Shown: positions 15,202-22,657, numbered from the stretch's first letter. The stretch is 22,793 bases of DNA from JBFXIE01 sp050176255 (GCF_050176255.1 NZ_JBFXIE010000049.1), one strand, 5' to 3'. The notes: generated by a model not told the origin, from the letters alone. Numbers and translations are program-made.

Positions 15202-16722
15202 TCAGAGGCGGAAGGTGCCCACCAACTGATTGAGGTGCTGGGCCTGCTCACGCAGGCTCATGGCTGCGGCGGCGGACTCTTCTACCAGCGCAGCGTTTTG
15301 CTGCGTGGCATGGTCCATGTGGGTGACGGCCTCGCCGATCTGCGACACCCCCTGGCTTTGCTCGCTGCTGGCCGCGCTGATCTCGCCGACGATGCCTGTC
15401 ACGCGGCCGATGCTGGTGACGACGTGATCCATGGTGCTGCCGGCGCGATCCACCAGGGCACTGCCCTGCTCCACGCGGTCCACGCTTTCGGTGATCAGGC
15501 TCTTGATTTCCTTGGCCGCCCCGGCGCTGCGCTGCGCCAGGCTGCGCACCTCGCTGGCCACCACGGCAAAACCGCGGCCTTGCTCGCCAGCGCGGGCGGC
15601 CTCGACGGCGGCGTTGAGTGCCAGGATGTTGGTCTGAAAGGCAATGCCGTCGATCACATTGATGATGTCGGCAATCTTGCGGCTACTGTCGTTGATGCCC
15701 TTCATGGTGCTCACCACCTGGGCCACCACGTCGCCGCCCTGGCGCGCCACCTCGCTGGCGCTTTGGGCCAGCTGGTCGGCCTGGCGGGCGTTGTCGGCAT
15801 TGAGCCGCACGGTGGATGACAGCTGCTCCATGGAGGCCGCCGTCTGCTGCAGCGCACTGGCCTGGCTTTCGGTGCGGCTGCTCAGGTCCTGACTGCCCGC
15901 GGCAATCTCGTTGCTGGCAGTGGTGATGCTGTCGGTGGACTGCCGCACCTGGCCCACCAGGGCGCGCAGCGCGCCCTGCATGCGGTGCAGCCCTTGCATC
16001 AGGCTGTGGTCGTGGGAGGCGGGTGGGACTTCAAAAGCCAGGTTGCCCTCGGCAATCTGCCGCAGGGCGTTGCGCGCATCGCCGGGGTCGCCGCCCAGTT
16101 CTTTGCTGACGGTGTTGCGCAGGTACCAGGTAAACCCCGCCGACACCGCCACCGCCACCAGTGCCAGCAATGCAGAAAAAACAATGATGCGATTGACCTG
16201 GCGCTCGACATTGGCCCGCGCCTGGCCCGAGACCTGATCGGCAAACTGGATCTGCTTGATCAGCTCAGTGCGCAGCGCGCGCCATGCCGGGGTTTCGGTG
16301 TTGTTGAGCATGGCCACCACATCGGGCGATTGCGCCTTGACCTGCTCCAGCACCCGGGACTGGGCCAGGGCATGGCTGGCGCGCAAGGGCGCGAGCTGGG
16401 CCAGCCCGGCGGCAAACGCGGTGCCGCGGCCCGCCTGGCTGACGCCAGCGTAGGCGTTGTCATAGGCGTCGCGGGCAGAGTCCAGGTTTTTGTAGGCCTG
16501 GGGGTTTGCCGGATCCAGGACGATGTTGCGCAGCGCCTGCCCCATCTGCAGGCCCTGGGCATACAGGTCGCTCAGGCCAGTGCTGACACGCTGCTCGACC
16601 TGGATGTAGCTCACAAACTGGCTCTTGGTATAGACCAGGCCGGCAATGCTGCCCGCCAGGCCAATAATGAACAACACCGCGGGCAGGACGGCGCACAAGA
16701 GGAGTTTGGAGCTGAACTTCAT
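15202..16722 (-). CDS. Methyl-accepting chemotaxis protein
   Basis: This 506-residue inner-membrane chemoreceptor has a first membrane segment at about 7-31, a periplasmic sensor region of about 32-178 (helical, four-helix-bundle-like), a second membrane segment at 179-200, and an atypical HAMP/linker beginning KELGGDPGDARNAL. The methylation helices and the signalling hairpin follow at about 354-396 (IDGIAFQTNILALNAAVEAA, then EQGRGFAVVASEVRSLAQRS). It ends LVGTFRL, with no NWETF-like pentapeptide for CheR/CheB docking. The ligand is unknown. The ATG at 16722 begins MKFSSKLLLCAVLPAVLFII; no strong ribosome site is visible. It lies far from the flagellar operon but in the same window. Confidence 0.93.
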   Translation of the reverse strand: MKFSSKLLLCAVLPAVLFIIGLAGSIAGLVYTKSQFVSYIQVEQRVSTGLSDLYAQGLQMGQALRNIVLDPANPQAYKNLDSARDAYDNAYAGVSQAGRGTAFAAGLAQLAPLRASHALAQSRVLEQVKAQSPDVVAMLNNTETPAWRALRTELIKQIQFADQVSGQARANVERQVNRIIVFSALLALVAVAVSAGFTWYLRNTVSKELGGDPGDARNALRQIAEGNLAFEVPPASHDHSLMQGLHRMQGALRALVGQVRQSTDSITTASNEIAAGSQDLSSRTESQASALQQTAASMEQLSSTVRLNADNARQADQLAQSASEVARQGGDVVAQVVSTMKGINDSSRKIADIINVIDGIAFQTNILALNAAVEAARAGEQGRGFAVVASEVRSLAQRSAGAAKEIKSLITESVDRVEQGSALVDRAGSTMDHVVTSIGRVTGIVGEISAASSEQSQGVSQIGEAVTHMDHATQQNAALVEESAAAAMSLREQAQHLNQLVGTFRL

Positions 16723-16758
16723 GGTGAAACAGGCCGCAAGGGGCAGGTGGAGTGTCGA

Positions 16759-16766
16759 TCATCGGC
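16759..16766 (-). promoter_or_regulatory. Possible sigma-28 (FliA) -10 box for the chemotaxis gene
   Basis: On the minus strand GCCGATGA, 36 bases before the ATG, matches seven of eight bases of the flagellar sigma-28 -10 consensus GCCGATAA. The expected TAAA 15 bases further upstream is poor (TGGA). It is plausible because chemoreceptors are often FliA-dependent, but weak. Confidence 0.25.
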
Positions 16767-16833
16767 GCGGATGACAGTCCATCCACGCCTGCCCTCGCGT
16801 TTCTACACGCCGATCAAGACAGATGTCAGAAAG

Positions 16834-16867
16834 TGTGAAGGAATCCGGCGTGACGGATTCCTTCACA
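16834..16867 (-). terminator. Strong hairpin after the thiolase gene
   Basis: A perfect 14-bp stem (TGTGAAGGAATCCG with its complement at 16854-16867) closes a 6-base loop, 5 bases beyond the thiolase stop codon. On the minus strand it is followed by CTTTCTG, a short U-rich tail. It probably ends the carbonic anhydrase-aceK-thiolase transcript and separates it from the chemotaxis gene. Confidence 0.7.
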
Positions 16868-16872
16868 GCTTC

Positions 16873-18063
16873 TTAGAGCAGCTCGATAGCCATGGCCGTG
16901 CCTTCGCCGCCGCCGATGCACAGCGTGGCCAGGCCCTTTTTCTTGCCGTGGCGCTGCAGCGCGTGGATCAGCGTGACGACGATGCGCGCGCCGCTGGCGC
17001 CAATCGGGTGGCCCAGTGCGCAGGCGCCGCCGTGCACGTTGACCTTGTCGTGCGGCACCTTCAGCTCATGCATCAGCGCCATGGGCACGACGGCAAAAGC
17101 TTCGTTGACCTCCCACAGGTCCACATCATCGACCGTCCAGCCGGCCTTCTTCAGCGCCTTTTGCGTGGCGCCCACGGGCGCGGTGGTGAACCACTCGGGC
17201 GCCTGCGCGTGCGTGGCGTGGGCGACAATTTTTGCCAGCGGCTTGCAGCCCAATTGCTGGGCGGTGGATGCGCGCATCAGCACCATGGCGGCTGCGCCGT
17301 CGTTGATGCTGGAGCTGGCGGCGGCGGTGATGGTGCCGTCCTTCTTGAACGCAGGCTTGAGGGTGGGGATCTTGTCAACGCGGATCTTCAGGGGGCCTTC
17401 GTCCTGCGCCACGGTGACGTCACCCTTGCGGGTGCTGAAGGTGACGGGCGTGATCTCGGCCTGGAACGCGCCGGAGTTGATGGCGTCCTGCGCACGCTGG
17501 ACGCTAGTCATGGCGAAATGGTCTTGCTGCTCGCGGGTGAACTGGTACCTGGCGGCGCAGTCTTCGCCAAAGGTGCCCATGGAGCGGCCGGCCTCGTAGG
17601 CGTCTTCCAGGCCGTCGAGCATCATGTGGTCGAACACCTTGTCGTGGCCCATGCGGTAGCCGCCGCGGCCTTTTTTGAGCAGGTAGGGCGCGTTGGTCAT
17701 GCTCTCCATGCCGCCGGCGACCATCACGTCGCGGCTGCCGGCCACCAGTTGGTCGTGGGCCAGGATGGTGGCTTCCATGCCCGCGCCGCACATCTTGGAC
17801 AGCGTGACCGCGCCGGTGCTTTGCGGCAGGCCGCCCTTGAAGCCGGCCTGGCGCGCGGGCGCCTGGCCCTGGCCCGCCATGAGGCAGTTGCCCAGCAGCA
17901 CTTCATCGACCTTGTCGGGCGCAACGCCCGCGCGCTCCACAGCGGCCTTGATGGCGGCGCCGCCCAGGTCATGCGCGGCGAGGTCGGAAAACTCGCCCTG
18001 GAAGGCGCCCATGGGCGTGCGGGCAGCGCTGACGATGACGATGGGGTCGTGGTGTTGACTCAT
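16873..18063 (-). CDS. Acetyl-CoA C-acetyltransferase (thiolase)
   Basis: Thiolase II condenses two acetyl-CoA to acetoacetyl-CoA, or cleaves it; it serves polyhydroxybutyrate synthesis or beta-oxidation in the cytoplasm. The product is 396 residues, the family norm. The acylated nucleophile Cys92 is in SKMCGAGMEA, His352 in ALGHPIGASGARIV, and the second active-site Cys382 in CIGGGEGTA. NEAFAVV is also present. The frame is open upstream to 18438, inside aceK, but the ATG at 18063 has AAGGAG about 7 bases before it and overlaps the aceK stop as ATGA, so the two are translationally coupled. A broad-range beta-ketothiolase is an alternative to strict acetoacetyl-CoA use. Confidence 0.93.
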   Translation of the reverse strand: MSQHHDPIVIVSAARTPMGAFQGEFSDLAAHDLGGAAIKAAVERAGVAPDKVDEVLLGNCLMAGQGQAPARQAGFKGGLPQSTGAVTLSKMCGAGMEATILAHDQLVAGSRDVMVAGGMESMTNAPYLLKKGRGGYRMGHDKVFDHMMLDGLEDAYEAGRSMGTFGEDCAARYQFTREQQDHFAMTSVQRAQDAINSGAFQAEITPVTFSTRKGDVTVAQDEGPLKIRVDKIPTLKPAFKKDGTITAAASSSINDGAAAMVLMRASTAQQLGCKPLAKIVAHATHAQAPEWFTTAPVGATQKALKKAGWTVDDVDLWEVNEAFAVVPMALMHELKVPHDKVNVHGGACALGHPIGASGARIVVTLIHALQRHGKKKGLATLCIGGGEGTAMAIELL

Positions 18064-19889
18064 GCGCAATCTCCTTGGTTTTGCGTTGATGGAAAAGGGG
18101 CCCGGCCAAACCGCCGTGCGTGGTCGTACGGAAACACGTCGTACAGGTGGCCCGACTGGATGCGCTCTTTGTGCGACTGCCAGAAGTCCACGTCCAGCAG
18201 ATCCGCGTGATGGCGCATGAACACTTCGCGCACGGCGGCGTTGCCCAGCAAAAAGGGGCCAAAAGTCTCGGGGAATACGTCGCGCGGCCCCACGGGCCAC
18301 CAGACCTCGCCAGACAGCTCGTCGTCCTCGCAGCGCGGCGGGGGCACCCGGCGGAAGTTGCAGTCGGTGAGGTATTCGATCTCGTCGTAGTCGTAGAACA
18401 CCACCTTGCCGTCGCGGGTGATGCCGAAGTTCTTCCACAGCATGTCGCCAGGGAAGATGTTGGCGGCCACCATGTCCTTGATGGCGTTGCCGTACTCGAC
18501 CACTGCATGCGTGAGTGCGGCATGCGCCTCGGGCTGGTCCAGCCCGGTGTCAAAGCATTCCTGCAGGTGGATGTTCAGCGGAATCATGCGCCGCTCGATG
18601 TACAGGTGCTGGATGATGACCTCCTGGCGGCCATCGCCGTCACGGTCGCTGATCTCCAGCTGGCTGGGCGCATGCCTGCGTATTTCGTCGATCAGTTCGT
18701 CTGAAAACCGGTCGCGCGGGAAGGCGACCAGGCTGTATTCGAGCGTGTCGGCCATGCGGCCCACGCGGTCGTGCTGCTTGACCAGCAGGTATTTGGACTG
18801 CACCTGCTCGCGTGTCGTGTCCTTGGGCGGCGCGAACTGGTCCCTGATGAGCTTGAAGACGTAGGGAAAGCTCGGCAGGTCAAACACCAGCATCACCATG
18901 CCCCTGATGCCGGGCGCGATGCGGAACTGGTCGCTGGAGTAGCGCAGGTGTTGCAGGAAGTCGCGATAAAACAGCGTCTTGCCCTGCTTGGCCAGACCGA
19001 GGGCCGAATACAGCTCGGCGCGGGGCTTGCGGGGCATGAGGCTGCGCAGAAACTGCACGTAGGCGCTGGGGATCTCCATGTCCACCATGAAGTAGGCCCG
19101 CGCGAAGCTGAACAGCATCTGCAGGTCGCTCTCGCCAAACAGCATGGCGTCGATCACCAGGCCGCCTTGCTGTGCATGCAGGATGGGCAAGGCAAAGGGC
19201 AGCTCGGTGTAGCCGTTGATCAGCTTGCCCACCAGGTACGCGCCCTTGTTGCGAAAAAACAGGCTGGAAAGCACCTGCACCTGGAAGTTGGTGCGCAGCT
19301 TCGCGCCGCCCAGACGCTGCTCGAGGGCTTGCACCACGCATGCCACGTCGCGCGTCAGGTTCTCGAAAGGGCGCTGCAGCGCGCAGTCTTCAACGATCTG
19401 GCGCACCGTCTGCTGCAGACTGTCGCGCGAGGGGTAGTAGGCGCGGTAGGTGGGGCGCGCTGCGGGGTCGGTGCTTTCGATGTATTCGGTGCTGACCGCG
19501 GGCCGCACGAAGATGAAGTCATTGTGGAAGTGCGTGCGGTGCAGGATCTTGGTGGTGACCGAGTTAAAGAAAGTCTCGGCCAGCTCGGGCTGCAGGTGAT
19601 TCACCATGAGCCCGATGTAGTGCAGCTTGACCTGATGCCACACCTCCATGGGCTGCGCGCCGGCATGGAACTCGTTGTCGAGGCGGCGCACGCATTCTTT
19701 TACGCGCAGGTCATAGAACTCGATGCGCTCACGCTGGGCGCGCTGCTGGCCGTGCCAGTCGGCCGTCTCGAAACGGTGCTTGGCGCGCGCGGATTCTGCG
19801 CGAAACAGGCGGTAGTGACGGTTGAATCCGTCCATCATCGCCTTGGCGATGTCATAGGCCTGCGGGGCGTCCAGGCGCTGGGGAAACAT
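18060..19889 (-). CDS. aceK: Isocitrate dehydrogenase kinase/phosphatase AceK
   Basis: AceK phosphorylates and dephosphorylates isocitrate dehydrogenase, sending isocitrate into the glyoxylate shunt during growth on acetate or fatty acids. The 609-residue protein (E. coli 578) has the ATP-loop motif APGIRGMVM at 325-333. Lys346 and Asp381 (HDRVGRMADTLEYS) align with E. coli Lys336 and Asp371. Asp482, Asn487 and Asp500 in FPGDMLWKNFGITRDGKVVF align with Asp457, Asn462 and Asp475. All catalytic residues I can check are present, so both activities are expected. No ribosome site is obvious before the ATG at 19889. There are no aceA/aceB neighbours in this window; the thiolase overlaps its stop by four bases. 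Confidence 0.96.
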   Translation of the reverse strand: MFPQRLDAPQAYDIAKAMMDGFNRHYRLFRAESARAKHRFETADWHGQQRAQRERIEFYDLRVKECVRRLDNEFHAGAQPMEVWHQVKLHYIGLMVNHLQPELAETFFNSVTTKILHRTHFHNDFIFVRPAVSTEYIESTDPAARPTYRAYYPSRDSLQQTVRQIVEDCALQRPFENLTRDVACVVQALEQRLGGAKLRTNFQVQVLSSLFFRNKGAYLVGKLINGYTELPFALPILHAQQGGLVIDAMLFGESDLQMLFSFARAYFMVDMEIPSAYVQFLRSLMPRKPRAELYSALGLAKQGKTLFYRDFLQHLRYSSDQFRIAPGIRGMVMLVFDLPSFPYVFKLIRDQFAPPKDTTREQVQSKYLLVKQHDRVGRMADTLEYSLVAFPRDRFSDELIDEIRRHAPSQLEISDRDGDGRQEVIIQHLYIERRMIPLNIHLQECFDTGLDQPEAHAALTHAVVEYGNAIKDMVAANIFPGDMLWKNFGITRDGKVVFYDYDEIEYLTDCNFRRVPPPRCEDDELSGEVWWPVGPRDVFPETFGPFLLGNAAVREVFMRHHADLLDVDFWQSHKERIQSGHLYDVFPYDHARRFGRAPFPSTQNQGDCA

Positions 19890-19939
19890 GGTCTTGTCGT
19901 GCCCGCAAGCGCTGGACAGCCGGTATTGCAGCCGATGCG

Positions 19940-20602
19940 TCAGACGCGCTCGCGGCTTGCCACCCGATCCACCGCCGACTGGTACACCTCTTTCAGCCCC
20001 CCCGCGCCGGGCACCGTCATGTGCAGGTTGGTGATCAGGCCGTTTTGCAGGCTATAGCACCACCCATGCAGCGTCACCTTCTGGCCGCGCGCCCAGGCAT
20101 CGCGCATCACGGTGCTGGTCGCCACGTTCACCACCTGCTCGATGGCGTTGAGCTCGCACAGTGCCGCCAGGCGCCACTGCAGCGGCAAGGATGCAAGCAA
20201 AGCCGCGTGCTTGTCGCGCACATCCTTGACGTGGCGGATCCAGTTGTCGGCCAGCCCGACGCGCATATCCTCCAGCGCCGCCTGCACGCCGCCGCAGCCG
20301 TAGTGGCCCACGACCATGAGATGCTCCACCTTGAGCTGGTCCACCGCGTACTGGATGGTGGACAGGCAGTTCAGGTCGCTGGGCACCACCACATTGGCCA
20401 CGTTGCGGTGCACGAACACCTCACCAGGCTCCAGGCCCGTGATCTGGTTGGCTGGCACCCGGCTGTCGGAGCAGCCGATCCACATGTAGCGGGGCTTTTG
20501 CTGCGCCATCAAACCGGTGAAGAAGCCGGGGCGGTCGCGCTCCATTTGCTCTGCCCACTCGCGGTTGTGGACGAACAGCTCTTCGATGGAGGTGGTGGTC
20601 AT
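19940..20602 (-). CDS. can: Beta-class carbonic anhydrase
   Basis: It interconverts CO2 and bicarbonate in the cytoplasm, supplying bicarbonate for carboxylases. The 220-residue protein has the beta-class zinc ligands Cys44 and Asp46-Arg48 (WIGCSDSRVP), His100 and Cys103 (VVGHYGCGGV), and the FVHRNVANVV stretch. Length equals E. coli Can (220). The ATG at 20602 follows an A-rich AAGAAAG leader rather than a strong ribosome site. The 50-base gap to aceK downstream, on the same strand and without a visible terminator, suggests a shared transcript. The physiological link to aceK and the thiolase (bicarbonate for anaplerosis) is inference. Confidence 0.95.
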   Translation of the reverse strand: MTTTSIEELFVHNREWAEQMERDRPGFFTGLMAQQKPRYMWIGCSDSRVPANQITGLEPGEVFVHRNVANVVVPSDLNCLSTIQYAVDQLKVEHLMVVGHYGCGGVQAALEDMRVGLADNWIRHVKDVRDKHAALLASLPLQWRLAALCELNAIEQVVNVATSTVMRDAWARGQKVTLHGWCYSLQNGLITNLHMTVPGAGGLKEVYQSAVDRVASRERV

Positions 20603-20661
20603 ACGGAAGTTCTTTCTTTTTGGTGTCGGACTGCGGGGATCGTGAAATGACTCATCTTTCA

Positions 20662-20698
20662 GGAGCTACCGGCGCTTGCCTAGTAAGGGTTAGAGTGG
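20662..20698 (-). repeat. Decayed intergenic hairpin repeat, copy B
   Basis: Read on the + strand this stretch (AGCTACCGGCGCTT, spacer, then AAGGGTTAGAG) aligns with the reverse complement of copy A at 12751-12796 (AGCTGCCAGCGCTT, spacer, AAGCGCTAGAG). It lies 60 bases upstream of the carbonic anhydrase start. Confidence 0.5.
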
Positions 20699-20722
20699 TT
20701 TTTCATCATCAAAAAACACTCT
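20692..20722. other. Inverted repeat upstream of carbonic anhydrase
   Basis: AGAGTGGTTTTT at 20692-20703 pairs with AAAAAACACTCT at 20711-20722 with one mismatch, across CATCATC. It partly overlaps copy B of the repeat and lies about 90 bases upstream of the carbonic anhydrase ATG. It may be an operator or a terminator for incoming transcription from liuA. Confidence 0.5.
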
Positions 20723-20726
20723 TTCA

Positions 20727-20740
20727 GCTGCTGCAGCAGC
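20727..20740. other. Perfect 14-bp palindrome
   Basis: GCTGCTGCAGCAGC reads the same on both strands, between the inverted repeat at 20692-20722 and the terminator at 20762-20788. It could be a protein-binding site for carbonic anhydrase control or chance in CTG-rich DNA. Confidence 0.35.
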
Positions 20741-20761
20741 ATGCAGGGTAGCGCAGGCAGC

Positions 20762-20788
20762 AAAAATCCCCGGTTTCAAGGGTTTTTT
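20762..20788. terminator. Bidirectional intrinsic terminator after liuA
   Basis: AAAAATCCC at 20762-20770 pairs with GGGTTTTTT at 20780-20788 with one mismatch, giving a T tract on each strand. On the minus strand it lies about 85 bases past the liuA stop, so it most likely ends the liuR-liuA transcript. The stem has only three G-C pairs. Confidence 0.5.
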
Positions 20789-20808
20789 TGTATGAATATT
20801 TGCCCGCA

Positions 20809-20845
20809 AGCCTTTTACAGAAAGCGCAAGAAGCTATTAATATCG
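20809..20845 (+). repeat. Decayed intergenic hairpin repeat, copy C
   Basis: AAAGCGCAAGAAGCTATTAATAT matches the right half of copy A (AAAGCGCTGGCAGCTATTATTTT), while the left arm (AAGCCTTTTAC) is degraded. It lies 28 bases beyond the liuA stop and faces copy B in the opposite orientation. Confidence 0.45.
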
Positions 20846-20872
20846 TAGCAACTCACCACCTGCCCAGACCGT

Positions 20873-22063
20873 TCAGCAAGTCTCTGAGAAGAGTTCGCGG
20901 CCGATCAGCATGCGACGGATCTCGCTGGTGCCTGCGCCGATTTCGTACAGCTTGGCATCGCGCCACAGACGGCCCAGTGGGTACTCGTTGATGTAGCCAT
21001 TGCCCCCGTAGATCTGCACGCCCTCACCGGCCATCCAGGTGGCTTTCTCGGCAGTCCACAAAATCACGCTGGCGCAGTCCTTGCGCACCTGGCGCACGTG
21101 GTCGCTGCCCAGCATGTCGAGGTTTTTGGCGACGGTGTAGGCAAACGAGCGCCCCGCCTGCAGGACGGTGTACATGTCGGCCACCTTGCCCTGGATGAGC
21201 TGGAACTCGCCAATGCTCTGCCCGAACTGCTTGCGGTCGTGGATGTACGGGATCACGTTGTCCATCACCGCCTGCATGATCCCCAGCGGGCCGCCAGTGA
21301 GCACGGCGCGCTCGTAATCCAGACCACTCATCAGCACCTTGGCACCGCCGTTGACGTTGCCCAGCACGTTTTCTGCAGGCACTTCCACGTCCTGGAACAC
21401 CAGCTCGCCCGTGTGGCTGCCCCGCATGCCCAGCTTGTCGAGCTTCTGGGCAATCGAAAAGCCCTTCATGCCTTTTTCGATCAGGAAAGCCGTGACGCCG
21501 CGGGCGCCCAACTCGGGCTCGGTCTTGGCGTAAACCACCAGAGTGTCCGCGTCGGGACCATTGGTGATCCACATCTTGCTGCCGTTGAGCAGGTAGTAGC
21601 CGCCCTTGTCTTCGGCCTTGAGCTTCATGCTGATCACGTCCGAGCCTGCGCCTGGCTCACTCATGGCCAGCGCGCCCACATGCTCGCCGCTGATGAGCTT
21701 GGGCAGGTATTTGGCTTTCTGGGCAGCGTTGCCGTTGCGGTTGATCTGGTTGACGCACAAATTGGAGTGGGCGCCATACGACAGACCCACCGAGGCGCTG
21801 GCGCGCGAGATTTCTTCCATCGCCACCATGTGAGCGAGGTAGCCCATGTCGGCACCACCGTATTCCTCGCCAACGGTGATGCCCAAGACACCCAAATCAC
21901 CGAATTTGCGCCACAAGTCCATGGGAAAGCGGTCAGTCTTATCGATCTCGGCGGCGCGCGGTGCGATTTCGCTTTGCGCAAACTCCCGAACGGCGTCACG
22001 CAAAGCGTCGATATCTTCGCCGAGCTGGAAGTTAAGACCGGGCAACTGGGTGGCAATGCTCAT
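20873..22063 (-). CDS. liuA: Isovaleryl-CoA dehydrogenase
   Basis: It oxidises isovaleryl-CoA to 3-methylcrotonyl-CoA in leucine breakdown, with FAD and electron-transfer flavoprotein. The 396-residue product matches the family closely: GLDYERAVLTGGPLGIMQ puts the catalytic Glu at residue 251, the position special to isovaleryl-CoA dehydrogenases. The C-terminal site used by other acyl-CoA dehydrogenases reads YEIGAGTSEIRR with no Glu before GT. LAMSEPGAGSDV and YGGNGYINEYPLGRLWRDAK are also present. The frame is open to 22111, but the ATG at 22063 has AGGAGA 7 bases upstream. It follows liuR; no carboxylase or hydratase genes of the pathway are in this window. Confidence 0.96.
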   Translation of the reverse strand: MSIATQLPGLNFQLGEDIDALRDAVREFAQSEIAPRAAEIDKTDRFPMDLWRKFGDLGVLGITVGEEYGGADMGYLAHMVAMEEISRASASVGLSYGAHSNLCVNQINRNGNAAQKAKYLPKLISGEHVGALAMSEPGAGSDVISMKLKAEDKGGYYLLNGSKMWITNGPDADTLVVYAKTEPELGARGVTAFLIEKGMKGFSIAQKLDKLGMRGSHTGELVFQDVEVPAENVLGNVNGGAKVLMSGLDYERAVLTGGPLGIMQAVMDNVIPYIHDRKQFGQSIGEFQLIQGKVADMYTVLQAGRSFAYTVAKNLDMLGSDHVRQVRKDCASVILWTAEKATWMAGEGVQIYGGNGYINEYPLGRLWRDAKLYEIGAGTSEIRRMLIGRELFSETC

Positions 22064-22173
22064 CGTTGTCTCCTGGAGAGGGTTGTGTATTCGCACGTCG
22101 CTCTGCCTCACCCGTCAATCAAGGTGACCGGGGCTCCGGATACGCCCCGTCAGGTTGGCACAAGCAAAAGATC

Positions 22174-22191
22174 GCCCGGACGAGGCCGGGC
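22174..22191 (-). terminator. Weak hairpin between liuR and liuA
   Basis: On the minus strand GCCCGG pairs with CCGGGC across six bases, and GATCTTTTGC follows. It lies after the palindrome and before liuA. It may be a partial terminator or a leader hairpin for liuA. Confidence 0.3.
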
Positions 22192-22195
22192 TCAC

Positions 22196-22216
22196 TTACG
22201 TTTACGTAAACGTCAA
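22196..22216. promoter_or_regulatory. Probable LiuR operator
   Basis: ACGTTTACGTAAACGT at 22198-22213 is a perfect 16-bp palindrome, with TTGACG reading outward on the minus strand. Palindromes built on ACGTAAACGT are what I remember for LiuR sites upstream of leucine-degradation genes in proteobacteria. It lies 12 bases past the liuR stop and about 130 bases before the liuA ATG. Confidence 0.75.
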
Positions 22217-22228
22217 TTATCCACAAAT

Positions 22229-22624
22229 TCACGACTTTGAGGATTCCAGTTGCGCCAGGAGATCCCGCGCCTCACGTTCGTGTTCGCAAATTTCATCCAG
22301 GTTGGCTTGCAAATCCACCATTTGCGACTCCAGTTGCTTGCGATGAGCAGCAAGCACCTCGAGAAACCTACACAACTGCGCTCCAGTGTCCCGAGGGCAA
22401 TCGTACAGGTCGATGATTTCTTTGGCTTCAGTCAGTGAGAGGCCGAGACGTTTGGCACGGAGCGTCAGTTTCAAACGCGTGCGGTCACGAGCACTGTACA
22501 CGCGGTTGCGCCCACCTGGGCCAGCGCGGTCGGGCTGAAGCAAACCCAGATCCTCGTAAAACCGAATCGCCCGGGTCGTTAAATCAAACTCCCTTGCGAG
22601 ATCACTGATGGTGTAAGTAGGCAT
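22229..22624 (-). CDS. liuR: MerR-family regulator of leucine/isovalerate catabolism
   Basis: The 131-residue protein has a MerR winged-helix DNA-binding domain at 1-70 (YTISDLAREFDLTTRAIRFY then EDLGLL and GGRNRVYS) and a dimerising coiled coil at about 85-128. Length and its place directly upstream of isovaleryl-CoA dehydrogenase fit LiuR, which controls branched-chain amino-acid breakdown. Cysteines at 76, 85 and 113 do not form the spaced pair of metal-sensing MerR proteins. The frame is open to a TTG at 22633, but the ATG at 22624 with GGAG just upstream (22628-22631 on the other strand) is better. A terminator-like hairpin sits only 15 bases upstream of that ATG. Confidence 0.88.
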   Translation of the reverse strand: MPTYTISDLAREFDLTTRAIRFYEDLGLLQPDRAGPGGRNRVYSARDRTRLKLTLRAKRLGLSLTEAKEIIDLYDCPRDTGAQLCRFLEVLAAHRKQLESQMVDLQANLDEICEHEREARDLLAQLESSKS

Positions 22625-22639
22625 TGTCTCCAAAACAAG

Positions 22640-22657
22640 AAAAACCGCTTTGAGCGG
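22640..22657 (-). terminator. Terminator-like hairpin in the liuR leader
   Basis: On the minus strand CCGCT pairs with AGCGG across CAA, followed by TTTTTC. It ends 15 bases before the liuR ATG. It could be a second terminator for the rRNA operon or an attenuator in the liuR leader. I see no convincing promoter between it and the gene. Confidence 0.55.

Noticed and set aside
13884..15233. 449-codon + strand frame
   Set aside because: It is antisense to the acyl-CoA dehydrogenase, whose catalytic motifs are intact.
15985..18210. 741-codon open frame on the + strand
   Set aside because: It runs antisense across the chemotaxis and thiolase genes, which have clear family signatures on the other strand. 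Long antisense frames are expected at this GC content.
18771..20057. 428-codon + strand frame
   Set aside because: It is antisense to aceK, which has all expected catalytic residues.
20788..20991. 67-codon + strand frame in the gap beyond liuA
   Set aside because: Its start lies at the terminator's T tract, it has no ribosome site, and it runs into the end of liuA on the other strand.
22229..22624. Metal-responsive MerR regulator (CueR/ZntR type) for the liuR gene
   Set aside because: The spaced cysteine pairs of metal sensors are absent, and the neighbour is isovaleryl-CoA dehydrogenase.
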